A DNA stretch of 45,635 nucleotides from the NCBI GenBank assembly GCA_903925745.1, contig CAIYGQ010000149.1, positions 1 to 45,635 of the forward strand, read 5' to 3'. Origin of the DNA: an uncultured Actinomycetes bacterium (GTDB lineage Bacteria > Actinomycetota > Acidimicrobiia > Acidimicrobiales > Microtrichaceae). A program made the position numbers and the translations under genes. Of the stretch, positions 16,377 to 26,200 are shown in pieces. The notes beneath the pieces were generated by a model, which saw only the letters and a list, made by a program, of their open reading frames with translations, made no database searches and was not told where the DNA came from. How positions within the stretch are numbered: position 1 is the stretch's first letter; every line of letters begins with the position of its first letter.

Positions 16377-18017
16377 TCAGCGCCAGCCGATCGACTTGAG
16401 CAGCCGCAACGAGCGGGTCATCACGTCGGCGAAGCCGGCGTCACCGAGCCGCTCGATCGGGGGAGCCAGGTTCAACAGCCGCTGGGTCGCGACCGTCTGG
16501 GTCTCGGTGTACTTGAGCAGCCCGTGCGCACCGTGGCGGCGGCCGACGCCGGAGTCACCGACCCCACCCATGGGAGCGTCGATGCTGCCCCAGGCGGCGG
16601 CGAACGCCTCGTTCACGTTGACCGTGCCGGCGCGGAGTTGCGCGGCGACCCGACGGGCGCGTCGCGTGTCTCGACCCCAGACGCTGGCGTTCAGTCCGTA
16701 GCGGCTGTCGTTGGCCCGCTCGATCGCCTCGGCGACGGAGGCGAACCGGTAGACGGACACGAGCGGCCCGAAGGTCTCCTCTCGATGGCACACCGCCGGC
16801 GGCTCGACGCCCTCCAACACGGTGGGCTCGAAGAAGAACGGCCCCAGGTCGGGTCGCTCCCGACCGCCGGCGAGCACGGTGGCGCCCTGCTCGACGGCGT
16901 CGCGCACGTGGTCACGGGTGACGTCGAGCTGCTCCGCCGAGGTGAGGCTGCCCATCTGGAACGAGAAGTCGAATGATGCGCCGATCGGGAGCGCCCGGAC
17001 GCGGTCCACGAACCGCCGCGTGAACTCGTCCGCGATCGCCTCGGCGACGTAGAGCCGCTCGATCGAGATGCAGAGCTGTCCACTGGATGAGAAGCAGGCG
17101 CGCACCGCACCCTCGACGGTCCGGTCCAGGTCGGCGTCGTCGAGGACGATCAGGGCGTTCTTGCCGCCGAGCTCCAACGCGCAGTCCACCAGGCGACGGC
17201 CGGCCTCGGCGGCGATGTGACGACCGGACTCGGTCGAACCGGTGAACATGACCGTGTCGGCCACGTCCAGCACGGCGGGGCCGATCGACGACCCTCGTCC
17301 GAGCACGATCTGCCACAGGTCCTCGGGCAGACCGGCGCGCCGGGCCAGGTCCAGCGCCGCCAGCGCAGTGAGCGCCGTCTGGTTGTCGGCCTTCTGCACG
17401 ACGCCGTTGCCGGCGAGGAGGGCCGGGATCGTGTCACCGGCCCCGAGGCTGAGCGGGTAGTTCCACGGCGAGATGATGCTGACGATCCCCACCGGGTGGT
17501 GGAGCTCCTCGGCGACGGTCAACCCCGGGATCAGCCCCTTGCGCCGCGTCGGCGCCAGCACCTTGGCCGCGGTCCGGCCGTAGTACCGGCAGGTGATCGC
17601 GATGTCGGCGACCTCCAGGTAGGCGTCGCGCCGGGACTTGCCGTTCTCGGCCTGGATCAGGTCCATGAGGCGGTCGCGCTCGTCGAGCACCAGGTCGTGG
17701 AGGCGCAGCAGCACCCGGGCCCGTTCAGCGACCGGCCGGTGGGACCACTCGCGCTGCGCCTCCCGGGCGCGCCCGGCAGCGGCGAGCACGTCCTCGGGTG
17801 TGCACTGCGGCAGCTCGATGAAGGGCTCGCCCGTGAACGGCGCGTACGTCGTCACCGGCGGCGCGTGGTGCGACCGGGCGACGAGGTCGGTGAGCCGCTT
17901 CCGCTCCCCGGGCCCGATCGAGTCCGGGAGACGAACGGCCGCGGGGTCGGGCCGACCGGCCGTCGGAGTCCCTCCGGTCGGACCGGTTCGGGTTGCTGCG
18001 GGTTCGGTCACCGTCAC
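16377..18017 (-). CDS. gabD2: Succinate-semialdehyde dehydrogenase, GabD2 type
   Basis: 546 residues. An NAD(P)-dependent aldehyde dehydrogenase close to mycobacterial GabD2: SIISPWNYPLSLGAGDTIPA, TVMFTGSTESGRHIA, the general-base Glu in LELGGKNALIV, and the catalytic Cys in SSSGQLCISIERLYV. The ending MGGVGDSGVGRRHGAHGLLK is also GabD2-like. It would oxidise succinate semialdehyde or another aldehyde to the acid. GTG 18017 is chosen for the GGAGG 8 nt upstream; a longer open frame to 18077 lacks a good ribosome-binding site. First gene of a pair with the downstream acylase, suggesting that the acylase may release an amine or amino acid whose carbon skeleton ends as an aldehyde. Confidence 0.9.
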   Translation of the reverse strand: MTVTEPAATRTGPTGGTPTAGRPDPAAVRLPDSIGPGERKRLTDLVARSHHAPPVTTYAPFTGEPFIELPQCTPEDVLAAAGRAREAQREWSHRPVAERARVLLRLHDLVLDERDRLMDLIQAENGKSRRDAYLEVADIAITCRYYGRTAAKVLAPTRRKGLIPGLTVAEELHHPVGIVSIISPWNYPLSLGAGDTIPALLAGNGVVQKADNQTALTALAALDLARRAGLPEDLWQIVLGRGSSIGPAVLDVADTVMFTGSTESGRHIAAEAGRRLVDCALELGGKNALIVLDDADLDRTVEGAVRACFSSSGQLCISIERLYVAEAIADEFTRRFVDRVRALPIGASFDFSFQMGSLTSAEQLDVTRDHVRDAVEQGATVLAGGRERPDLGPFFFEPTVLEGVEPPAVCHREETFGPLVSVYRFASVAEAIERANDSRYGLNASVWGRDTRRARRVAAQLRAGTVNVNEAFAAAWGSIDAPMGGVGDSGVGRRHGAHGLLKYTETQTVATQRLLNLAPPIERLGDAGFADVMTRSLRLLKSIGWR

Positions 18018-18156
18018 GACGGGCCTCCATCTCGTGGTTGTGCTTCCTGGGTGTGCTCGATCCGTTCCGAACACCACTCCGGGGCCGGACGCCCGCCGCT
18101 GATTCTCGCCGTGCGGCGCCGATGGCGCCAGCGGTCCCGGCTACCCTCCGCCGGTC

Positions 18157-18230
18157 GGGCGTGTAGCTCAGTTGGTCAGAGCGCTTCCCTTACAAGGAAG
18201 AAGTCGGGGGTTCGACTCCCTCCGCGCCCA
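18157..18230 (+). tRNA. tRNA-Val (anticodon UAC)
   Basis: 74-nt cloverleaf: acceptor GGGCGTG pairs with CGCGCCC (one G-U), D arm TAGCTCAGTTGGTCAGAGC, anticodon stem CTTCC/GGAAG with loop CTTACAA giving UAC, T arm GGGGG-TTCGACT-CCCTC, discriminator A. The 3' CCA is not encoded. A TACCCT hexamer (18142-18147) lies 9 bp before the mature 5' end. Confidence 0.97.
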
Positions 18231-18393
18231 CGAGCCGCCCGTCGACGACATCCTCACGACGCAGCAGGTCCCTCTCCGGGGCGAGTGCCGTGGAGCGCAG
18301 CACCCGCTCCGGAACCACCCGGCCACGACGGAGCCGTTCCACCACGGCCGCCACGGACCCCACGGCGAGCACCAGCAGGAACAGGACCGTCAC
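18190..18393 (-). CDS. Possible small membrane protein antisense to tRNA-Val
   Basis: 67-codon frame starting GTG, with GGAGGG 7 nt upstream. Residues 1-19 (VTVLFLLVLAVGSVAAVVE) would form one membrane segment, followed by an Arg-rich tail. It could be expressed divergently from the hydroxyacid dehydrogenase. Against it: the last 14 codons, ending GVEPPTSSL, are the antisense of the tRNA, a well-known source of spurious annotations. If real, translation would end within the tRNA gene. Confidence 0.3.
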   Translation of the reverse strand: MTVLFLLVLAVGSVAAVVERLRRGRVVPERVLRSTALAPERDLLRREDVVDGRLVGAEGVEPPTSSL

Positions 18394-18430
18394 CCGGTCA
18401 CCCTCCGATGCCGGTCCTACAGTGCAGCCC

Positions 18431-19411
18431 ATGGCCTCCGAGGACACCCCGGACCATCGGCCCGCCGGTGCGCCGGACGCGGCCGCCCCACGGCGCGGCC
18501 TCCTGGCGGTCGGACCGCCGGGTACGCCTGACTGGCTCGTCGACGCGGTCCGCGACGGCGGAGCGACCGTCGTCCCGGTCGACCGGGCCGAGGGGCTGTT
18601 GTGGGCCCACCCCGATGATCCCGACGGTCTCGGGCAGGTGGTCGCGGTCCACGGCGACTCGCTCCGGTGGATCCAACTGCCGTGGGCGGGGATCGAACCG
18701 TACGTCCGGGTGCTCGACCACGACCGGCTCTGGACCTGCGGCAAGGGCGTGTACGCCGAGCCGGTCGCCGAGCTCGCGCTGACCCTCGCCCTGGCCGGGT
18801 TCCGCGGACTGCCCACCTACCTTCACGACGCCCCACTCACCGAGCGCGGGACCATCGGGCGCAACCTCCACGGCGCGTCGATCGTCATCGTCGGGGCCGG
18901 CGGCATCACCGACTCGTTCCTGCGACTGGTCGCGCCGTTCGCCCCGGACACCACGGTGGTCCGTCGGCGCCCGGAGCCACATCCGGCGGCCACCCGCACC
19001 GTGACCCTCGCCGAACTCGACGAGGTACTGGTCGATGCCGACCTGGTGGTGGTGGCCTGTGCGCTCACCCCGGCGACGAAGGGGCTCTTCGACGCGTCGC
19101 GACTGCGGCGCCTGCGATCCGACTGCTGGCTCGTCAACGTCGCCCGTGGGGCGCACGTCGTCACCGACGACCTGGTCGACGCCCTGCGGGAAGGCTCACT
19201 CGGCGGCGCCGGCCTGGACGTCACCGACCCGGAGCCGCTGCCGGTCGACCATCCGCTCTGGTCCCTGCCCACCTGCATGATCACGCCCCACGTGGGCAAC
19301 ACGGCGACCATGGCCCGGCCACTGCTCGCCGAGCGCATCCGGACCAACGTCGACCGCTGGATCCGGGGTGAGCCACTCCTCGGGGCGGTCGACGTGGACG
19401 CCGGCTACTGA
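18431..19411 (+). CDS. D-2-hydroxyacid dehydrogenase
   Basis: 326 residues. NAD-binding domain IVIVGAGGITDSFLRLVAPF and the catalytic triad of the family are present: Arg in VNVARGAHVVTDDL, Glu in DVTDPEPLPVDHPLW, His in CMITPHVGN. It reduces a 2-oxo acid to the D-2-hydroxy acid, or the reverse; the substrate is unknown. The first 25 residues are Pro/Ala-rich and probably flexible. ATG 18431 is 7 nt after TACAGT (18418-18423), fitting a leaderless message. It stands alone and converges with the RCC1-repeat gene. Confidence 0.9.
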   Translation: MASEDTPDHRPAGAPDAAAPRRGLLAVGPPGTPDWLVDAVRDGGATVVPVDRAEGLLWAHPDDPDGLGQVVAVHGDSLRWIQLPWAGIEPYVRVLDHDRLWTCGKGVYAEPVAELALTLALAGFRGLPTYLHDAPLTERGTIGRNLHGASIVIVGAGGITDSFLRLVAPFAPDTTVVRRRPEPHPAATRTVTLAELDEVLVDADLVVVACALTPATKGLFDASRLRRLRSDCWLVNVARGAHVVTDDLVDALREGSLGGAGLDVTDPEPLPVDHPLWSLPTCMITPHVGNTATMARPLLAERIRTNVDRWIRGEPLLGAVDVDAGY

Positions 19412-19451
19412 CCGGCGCCAGGCATCCGGCCGGCGCGACCTCGGCTGCAGG

Positions 19452-22400
19452 TCAGAAGCCGAACTGCTGGACCGGCCGCGGGGTCGCGGAGGCGGGCGCG
19501 GATCCGAGGCCACCACTGTTCCGTGACCCCCAGCACCGCGGTGAACCGTCGGACAGGCGTGCGCACGTCGTGTCGGACCCGGCCTCCACCGCCACGGCCC
19601 CGACGAGGCCCACCACCGGTGTCGGAGCCGTCCGGGTGGCGTAGGTCCCGTCGCCCAGTTGGGACGAGTCGTTGCGACCCCAGCAACGGACCGTCCCGGC
19701 CGTCACCACGCAGGTGTGGAACCCCGACGACGTGAGCGACGAGGCACCCGACAGTCCGGAGACGTTCACGGGAGTCGACCGGTCGGTCGCCGTGCCGTCC
19801 GCGAGCTGGCCGGAGTCGTTTCCACCCCAGCACTGGACGCCACCCGAGGACAGCTGCGCGCACGAGTGGGAGTCGCCGGCGGCCACGCGGGTGGCTCCCG
19901 TCGATCCGGACACGGCCACGGGCACGTTGCTCGACGACGCGACCCCCTGCCCGAGCTGTCCGCGCAACCCGGACCCCCAGCAGCGCACCTGGCCGCCGGT
20001 CACCGCACAGAAGTGCGCCCTCCCGGCCGTGAGTTGTGTGACGCCGCTCAGACCCGTGACGGTGACCGGCTCCGCCTGCACGAAGGTGTTGGTCCCGTTG
20101 CCGAGCTGGCCGGACGGGCCGACCCCCCAGCAACGGACCGTTCCTGCCGGGGAGATGACGGCGCAGGTCGTGCCGGCTGCGGCGGCCACCTGGGTCGCCG
20201 TGCCCCCCAGGCCGGTCACGGCCACGGGGGTCGAACTCGTCGAGGCGAGTCCGTCGCCGAGCTCACCGCCGAGGCCCCGACCCCAGCAGCGGACCCCACC
20301 CGCCACGACGGCGCAGGCGTGTTCGGCACCCGTCGAGATCTGCGTCGGAGTCCCACCCAGTCCGGAAACGACCGCCGGGGTGATCCGGGAGTCGGTCGTC
20401 CCGTCCCCGAGCTGACCATCCCGGTTGTTCCCCCAGCAGCGGATCGAACCTCCGCCCAGGGCGCAGCCCCAGCCGGCGGGGAACGACTCGCTGAGCGACA
20501 CCGAGGACCCGGACGGCAGCGGAGGCCCGGACGCCGGGGTCGCAGCAGCGCCGCTGAACGGGTTGCCGGTGGCGGTCTGGTCGCCGAACGACGACCCGCT
20601 CCCCCAGCACCGGACACCACCGGACTCCTCGACCACACACGCCGCCCCGGTGCCGAAGTTGCCACCGAGGGAGACCGAGAGCACCTGACGCCGGACCAGT
20701 GTCGGCGTCGTCCGGGAGCGGACGTCGCCGTCGGCGAAGAGGAACGAACGACCGTCACCCCAGCAGAAGAGCTCCGAGACGCTCGTGACGGCACAGAACC
20801 CGTCGAATCCACCGGCGAGCGATCCGGACCGGCCGGCTGCATCGCCGATCGTCGCCACGACCGGCGTCGCCGAACCCGCGCCCTTCGTCCCGGTACCGAG
20901 CTGACCCTCGGAGTTGTCCCCCCAGCACCGGATGCCTCCGGATTCATCGTCCGCGCACGTCGAGAACGCGCCGGCGGCCACGATCCGCGACGGCGGGATC
21001 CCGGGTACCGCCACCGGGACCGATGAGTTGCTGAAGGAACCGTTGCCCAACTGGCCCACGAAGCCGGAGCCCCAGCACCTGATGATGCCGCTCGTGCTCC
21101 GGGCACAGGTGTGCGTGTACCCGGCCGACACCTGCGACGCATCGATCAGCCCGGAGACCTGCACCGGAACGTTGGAGTCGAGCGTCGAGCCGTTGCCCAG
21201 CTGCCCCGAGGAGTTCAGCCCCCAGCACCAGACCGTTCCGTCGTCGCGCACTGCACAGGTGTGGTCGTACCCGGCGGACACGTCGACCATGCCGACGATC
21301 GGCGGACTCGTGATCGTGGTGGGGCTGGAGACACTGGTGAGGGCCGGGCCCAGGCCGAGCTGGCCATCGGAGTTGGACCCCCAACAGGTGACGTCCTGGC
21401 TGAGCGTCAGGGCACAGGCATGGTCCCGCCCGGCGTCGATCTGGGTCATCCCGGCGATCTCATCGAGGCGCTGCGGCTGCAGCCCGGGCGCCAGGGACTG
21501 GGTGCCCCGGCCGAGCTGACCGAGCACATTGGCGCCCCAGCAGAGCGGATCGCTGTTGTGGACCACGCAGCCGAACCCGTTGCCCACCGTGACCCCGGAG
21601 GCGCCACGGGGCCCCGTGAAGTACCCCTGCACGTCCATGATCACGTGGCTCGACCCTCCGAGGTTCCGCACCGAGAGCTGGGTCGACCCCACCCTGGCGA
21701 GCGGCACCGTCGCCGTGTTCGTGATGCCCCGACCGCTCGCGTAGTTGAGGATCGTGGCCGGGGGTTCGGGATTCCCTGACGGCCACACCCGCAGGAAACC
21801 GTTCCCTGCGGGTGAGGTCGCGGTGATCGACACCTCCACCGCCGCGGCACCGGTCGGGATTGCGCAGTTCGACAGGCCGCCCTGGCCGCTGAGTGAGGTA
21901 CCGGCCACGCCGAAGGAACGGGTCTCGCCGGCGGCGAGTGGGGTCGGCGTGCTGGCCGCCCGGGTGTCGACCACGCGGCACGGCGCCACGGCGGTGAACT
22001 CCGAGATCGCCCCGGTGGCGACGTAGTAGCCCTGCACGTCGATGAGGACCTGCGTGCGGGCACCGAAGACCTTGACCTTCAACCTCCCATCCCCGACGAA
22101 GGCCACCGCGGCGGTGTTGGTGATGCCCTGGGCCGAGGTGAAGTTCAACACGGTGCCCGTCGGGTCCCCGGGCGTGTTCGGACCCACGCGCACGAAGCCG
22201 GCACCCTCGGGGGATGCCGCCGTCACCGTCAGCTCGACGGCCGTCGCGTTCTCGGGAACGCCGCATCCGCCCGCCACCCCGCCCTGGGGCGCGATTCCGG
22301 GCGATGCGAGGTCCTCGATCCCCGAGCCCGCGACCCGGAAGGTCCTGGTCTCGTTCACGGCGAACGGACCTGCGGGGCTCGACGCCCGGGTGTCGACCAT

Positions 22401-23009
22401 CCGACACGGCGTGACCGGCACGAATCGCGGGCCCGAGGTCCGCACGTAGTAGCCCTGCACGTCGATCGCCAGGTGGATCGTGCCCCCGAAGTTGGTGACA
22501 GCCAGGCTCGCCGGCCCGCCGGTCGAGAGCTCGACCGTGCCCGTGTTCGTGATGCCGGTGCCGACCGTGTAGTTGAGGATCGTGCCGGCGGGCGGTGACC
22601 CGGCCGGACCCGCCCGCAGGAAGCCGTTCGCCGCCGTCGGCGAGATGGCGGTGAACGACAGCTCCACGGCCTCGACCGACTCCGGGACGCCACAGCCGCC
22701 GTCGGCGCCCCCCTGGGCGGCGAAGGCGCCTCCGGTGCCGCCCACCTGGAACGTCCGGTTCGACCCGGGACCGAGGAGCACCGACGGGACACCGGCCCGT
22801 GTGTCGACCACCCGGCACGGCGTCGTCGCGATGAAAACGGCCTCCGGGGTGCCTGCCGAGGCGGGTGTCGGCGGTTCCACCACCTCGACGGCCACACCGA
22901 GCAGTGACCCCAGCAGGGCCACCAGCGTCAGGACACCCAGGCATCGCACGCGCCGACGGCTCCCGCCACCGCCACCGCCGGTCACCTCGTGGTCGATCGT
23001 GTTCGCCAT
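19452..23009 (-). CDS. Secreted RCC1-repeat protein with three DTR domains (paralogue 1)
   Basis: 1185 residues. A signal segment (LGVLTLVALLGSLLGVAVEV) is followed by three domains of about 125 residues, each opening with PCRVVDTR or PCRMVDTR and closing with the GYY/GYF strand (IDVQGYY). Such domains are common in secreted actinobacterial proteins. Then come 14 RCC1-type units, each with a Cys near H(T/A)CA and a Cys in CWG(x)nGQLG. Fourteen blades equal two seven-bladed propellers, and the Cys pair probably forms one disulfide per blade outside the cell. No sortase or C-terminal anchor is visible. ATG 23009 has GGGGAG 7 nt upstream. It lies downstream of its paralogue, 192 bp away. Surface recognition or adhesion is a guess. 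Confidence 0.85.
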   Translation of the reverse strand: MANTIDHEVTGGGGGGSRRRVRCLGVLTLVALLGSLLGVAVEVVEPPTPASAGTPEAVFIATTPCRVVDTRAGVPSVLLGPGSNRTFQVGGTGGAFAAQGGADGGCGVPESVEAVELSFTAISPTAANGFLRAGPAGSPPAGTILNYTVGTGITNTGTVELSTGGPASLAVTNFGGTIHLAIDVQGYYVRTSGPRFVPVTPCRMVDTRASSPAGPFAVNETRTFRVAGSGIEDLASPGIAPQGGVAGGCGVPENATAVELTVTAASPEGAGFVRVGPNTPGDPTGTVLNFTSAQGITNTAAVAFVGDGRLKVKVFGARTQVLIDVQGYYVATGAISEFTAVAPCRVVDTRAASTPTPLAAGETRSFGVAGTSLSGQGGLSNCAIPTGAAAVEVSITATSPAGNGFLRVWPSGNPEPPATILNYASGRGITNTATVPLARVGSTQLSVRNLGGSSHVIMDVQGYFTGPRGASGVTVGNGFGCVVHNSDPLCWGANVLGQLGRGTQSLAPGLQPQRLDEIAGMTQIDAGRDHACALTLSQDVTCWGSNSDGQLGLGPALTSVSSPTTITSPPIVGMVDVSAGYDHTCAVRDDGTVWCWGLNSSGQLGNGSTLDSNVPVQVSGLIDASQVSAGYTHTCARSTSGIIRCWGSGFVGQLGNGSFSNSSVPVAVPGIPPSRIVAAGAFSTCADDESGGIRCWGDNSEGQLGTGTKGAGSATPVVATIGDAAGRSGSLAGGFDGFCAVTSVSELFCWGDGRSFLFADGDVRSRTTPTLVRRQVLSVSLGGNFGTGAACVVEESGGVRCWGSGSSFGDQTATGNPFSGAAATPASGPPLPSGSSVSLSESFPAGWGCALGGGSIRCWGNNRDGQLGDGTTDSRITPAVVSGLGGTPTQISTGAEHACAVVAGGVRCWGRGLGGELGDGLASTSSTPVAVTGLGGTATQVAAAAGTTCAVISPAGTVRCWGVGPSGQLGNGTNTFVQAEPVTVTGLSGVTQLTAGRAHFCAVTGGQVRCWGSGLRGQLGQGVASSSNVPVAVSGSTGATRVAAGDSHSCAQLSSGGVQCWGGNDSGQLADGTATDRSTPVNVSGLSGASSLTSSGFHTCVVTAGTVRCWGRNDSSQLGDGTYATRTAPTPVVGLVGAVAVEAGSDTTCARLSDGSPRCWGSRNSGGLGSAPASATPRPVQQFGF

Positions 23010-23146
23010 GGTGCGTCTCCCCTGTTCCCCCGCCACGTGCAGCCTAGGAGCCACACGGCAGGATCGAGCCGGTCAGCGGCATCGCGACCACGCACTGCGG
23101 CCGCCGCCACCGTCCGGGAGTCGCTCCGCCGATGATCTGACACTTT

Positions 23147-23204
23147 CCGATCACGGAGTCGTCCCGATCACGGAGTCGTTCCGATCACGGAGTCGTTCCG
23201 ATCA
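23147..23204. repeat. 17-bp repeat, 3.4 copies, over a stop codon
   Basis: CCGATCACGGAGTCGTC, two copies ending CGTT, then a partial CCGATCA. The partial unit supplies the stop codon of the upstream RCC1 gene (TGA, 23204-23202). It fills part of the gap before paralogue 1. Confidence 0.95.
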
Positions 23205-26200
23205 GATCGGCCCGAGGCCCACCACCTCGGCCGGGGTCGCGTTGACCGTGCCGAACGGGCTCGTGGAACCCCGACCGAGCTGGCCATCGGAGTTGTCGCC
23301 CCAGCAGGAGGCAGCGCCCACCCCGGCGATCGCGCAGCTCGAGGCCCGGCCGACGGCGATCTGGCGGACCCGGTCGATCCCGCCCACGGTCACCGTCAGC
23401 TCCGGGGCGACGAGCGAGGTGTTCCCGAGCTGGCCGGAGAGGTTCGTCCCCCAGCACAGACCCAGGTCGGACAGGCTCTGGCGCACCAGCGAGCAGTTGT
23501 GGAAGCCACCGGCCGACATCGACTGGATCCCCGTCGCCGGAGCCGGTCCGATGATCGAGATGAACTGGAGCGTCACGGGCACCGACGACGCGGTCGGCGT
23601 GCCGTCGCCGAGCTGGTACGTGTTGTTGCTGCCCCAGCACCGGGCGGCCCCGCCCGGGAGCGTCGCGCACGTGTGGAACTCACCGGCATGGATCGAGGTG
23701 GCGCCGGTGAGTTGCACCACCGGCGCCGGGGTCGGTCCGGTTGTTCCGAGTGCTCCGGACGTCCCGCGGCCGAGCAGTCCGCCGACGTTGGAACCCCAGC
23801 ACCGGGCCGAGCCATCGGAGACCACCGCACACGTGTGGGTGGCTCCGGCACTGAGCGAGATCACGTCGGTGAGCCCGACCGGGGTCACCGGTGTCGAGGT
23901 CGAACCGCCAGCCGTTCCGTCACCGAGCTGACCGGTGGCGTCGCTGCCCCAGCAGCGCACGGTCCGTTCGACGAGCAGCGCGCAGGTGTGTGACTCCCCT
24001 GTCGTCACCTGGAGCACGGGAAGTCCGGACAGTGCCGACACCAGCGTCGGCGTGGAGGTGTTCGAGGGCGACGCCGCCCCGGTCTGGCCCGAGGAGTTGA
24101 GGCCCCAGCACCACACCCCGCCGTCCTCCTTGAGCGCACAGGTGTGTCCCGCACCCGCCTGGACCGACACCGCACCGGTGCCGAAGGTTCCGGCGACGGC
24201 CACCGGTGTGGTCCGCTGGATCACGGTGCCGTCACCGAGCTGGGCGTTGCTGTTCCCGCCCCAGCACCACACCCGGCCGCCGATCCTCACTGCGCAGGCG
24301 TGACCATCCCCGACCGCCAGCTGGTCGGGTCCCAGCTGGACGCTCGACGGTGTGTTGCGTTGGGTGCTGGTGCCGTCACCGACGGCCCCATCGGTGTTGG
24401 CGCCCCAGCACTCGAGCCGGTGGAGGGTGATGCCACAGACTGCGGCGCCGCCGACAGCCACCTGGTCGTGACGACCGAGCCCACCCACCAGGGCGGGGCG
24501 GTCCCGGTCCACTGCGGCGCCATCGCCGATCTGTCCGACCGCGCCCGCACCCCAACAGCGGGTTGCAGCGGTGGATTCGATGACACAGGTGGTGTTCCCG
24601 GACGCGTCGATCCGCTCGACCTCGGTCCCCGACCGGAACGCGACGGCCACGGGCGTCGGACTGTCGAGCGAGGTCCCGTCGCCGAGCTGACCGAGGGAGC
24701 CCTCCCCCCAGCAGCTCACGCCGCCCGAGGACCGAAGGACACAGGTGTGGAGGTCGCCGGCGGCCACCGAGACGGCGTCGCTGATGCCCGGAACCACCAG
24801 GGGTGTCGACGACGACGCCGTGCCGGAACCCACCCCGAGCTGGCCAAAGGCGTTGGACCCCCAACAGCGGACGCCGGTCCCGACCACGGCGCACGTGTGG
24901 TTGAGGCCGCCGGCGACGGACTCGGGACCGCCGATGGCACCGGGCAGGCTGATGACCTGGGGCAGGAACTGGTCGAGCAGGTTGTTGATGCCGAGCTGTC
25001 CGGATCCGTTCTCACCCCAGCAGGCGAGCGATCCACCCGCGCCACCCGAGGCGCAGGTGTGGTTGGCCCCGGTGGCCACCACGGTCGGCGTGAACGGGAG
25101 CGACACCGCGGTCGGGGTGTCACGGGGACCGAGGAACGTGCCGTCTCCGATCTGGCCACTGGAGTTCCGGCCCCAGCACCGGAGGACGTTCGCCGACGGA
25201 CCGGACGGGTCGACGACCGCGCACACGTGGTCGGAACCCGCGTCCAGGTCGATCGCCCCCGCGGCACCCGGGACAGCCACGGCGGTCAGGCTCGTCGAGG
25301 TCGAGTCGTTCCCGAGCTGGCCGTGGGTGTTGCGACCCCAGCAGCGGACCGGGTCGTCGAAGGCCGAGCTGGATGGGTCGCTGAACACGGCGCACGCGAA
25401 GCCGTTGCCCGCAGCGGTCTCCTCGGGTCGGAACGTCGGGTTGGCAGAGAAGTAGCCGAGCACGTCGATGAGGTAGTGCGTTCCGGCCCCGTAGTTCCGG
25501 GCCAGCAGGTCGACCAGACCGCTCGAGGCGAGCGCGACGGTCCCGGTGTTGGTGGTGCTCTGTCCAGCGCCGAAGTTGAGCGCAGCCGCGCCCGGCTCGA
25601 TCCGGTCACCGGGCCAGAGTCGGGCGAAGCCGGTCGCCTGGGGTCCGACGGCGGTGAACGAGACCTCCACGGCCGTGGCGTCCTCGGGCACGGCGCAGGG
25701 CGACCCACCCTGCTGGGTGAAGCCGGTGCCGCTCCCGGCGACCCGGAACGGGCGGGCGCCCACGGCCCCGAGTTGGGTGGAGGTCCGGGTGTCGACCAGC
25801 CGGCACGGGGTGACCGGCACGTAGGTCGAACCGACCTCGGTCCAGTACCCCTGGACGTCGACGAGCAGGTGGGTCGGACCGCCCAGGCTGCGCACCGACA
25901 GGTTGTCGCCGCCGGCGGCCGTGATCGGAACCGACGCGGTGTTGGTGGCGCCCTGTGTGGCGACGAAGTTCAGGACCGTCGCTGTGGGCTCGGCCCCGCC
26001 CGCGGCCCAGGAACGAACGAACCCGGCTCCGGTGGGTCCGGCCGCGGTCAGGGTGAGCTCGACCGCGGTGGCACCAGCGGGAACCCCGCAGCCGGTCGGG
26101 TTGCCACCCTGCGACTGGAACGCCGCACCGGTTCCGACCACCCGGAGATCGCGTGCCTCCCCGTCGGCGTAGGGCGTTGCGACCCGGCTGTCCGCGATGC

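Noticed and set aside
14721-16976. 751-codon plus-strand frame opposite the acylase
   Set aside because: It crosses two well-supported genes and has no recognisable motif; codon-position bias belongs to the minus-strand genes.
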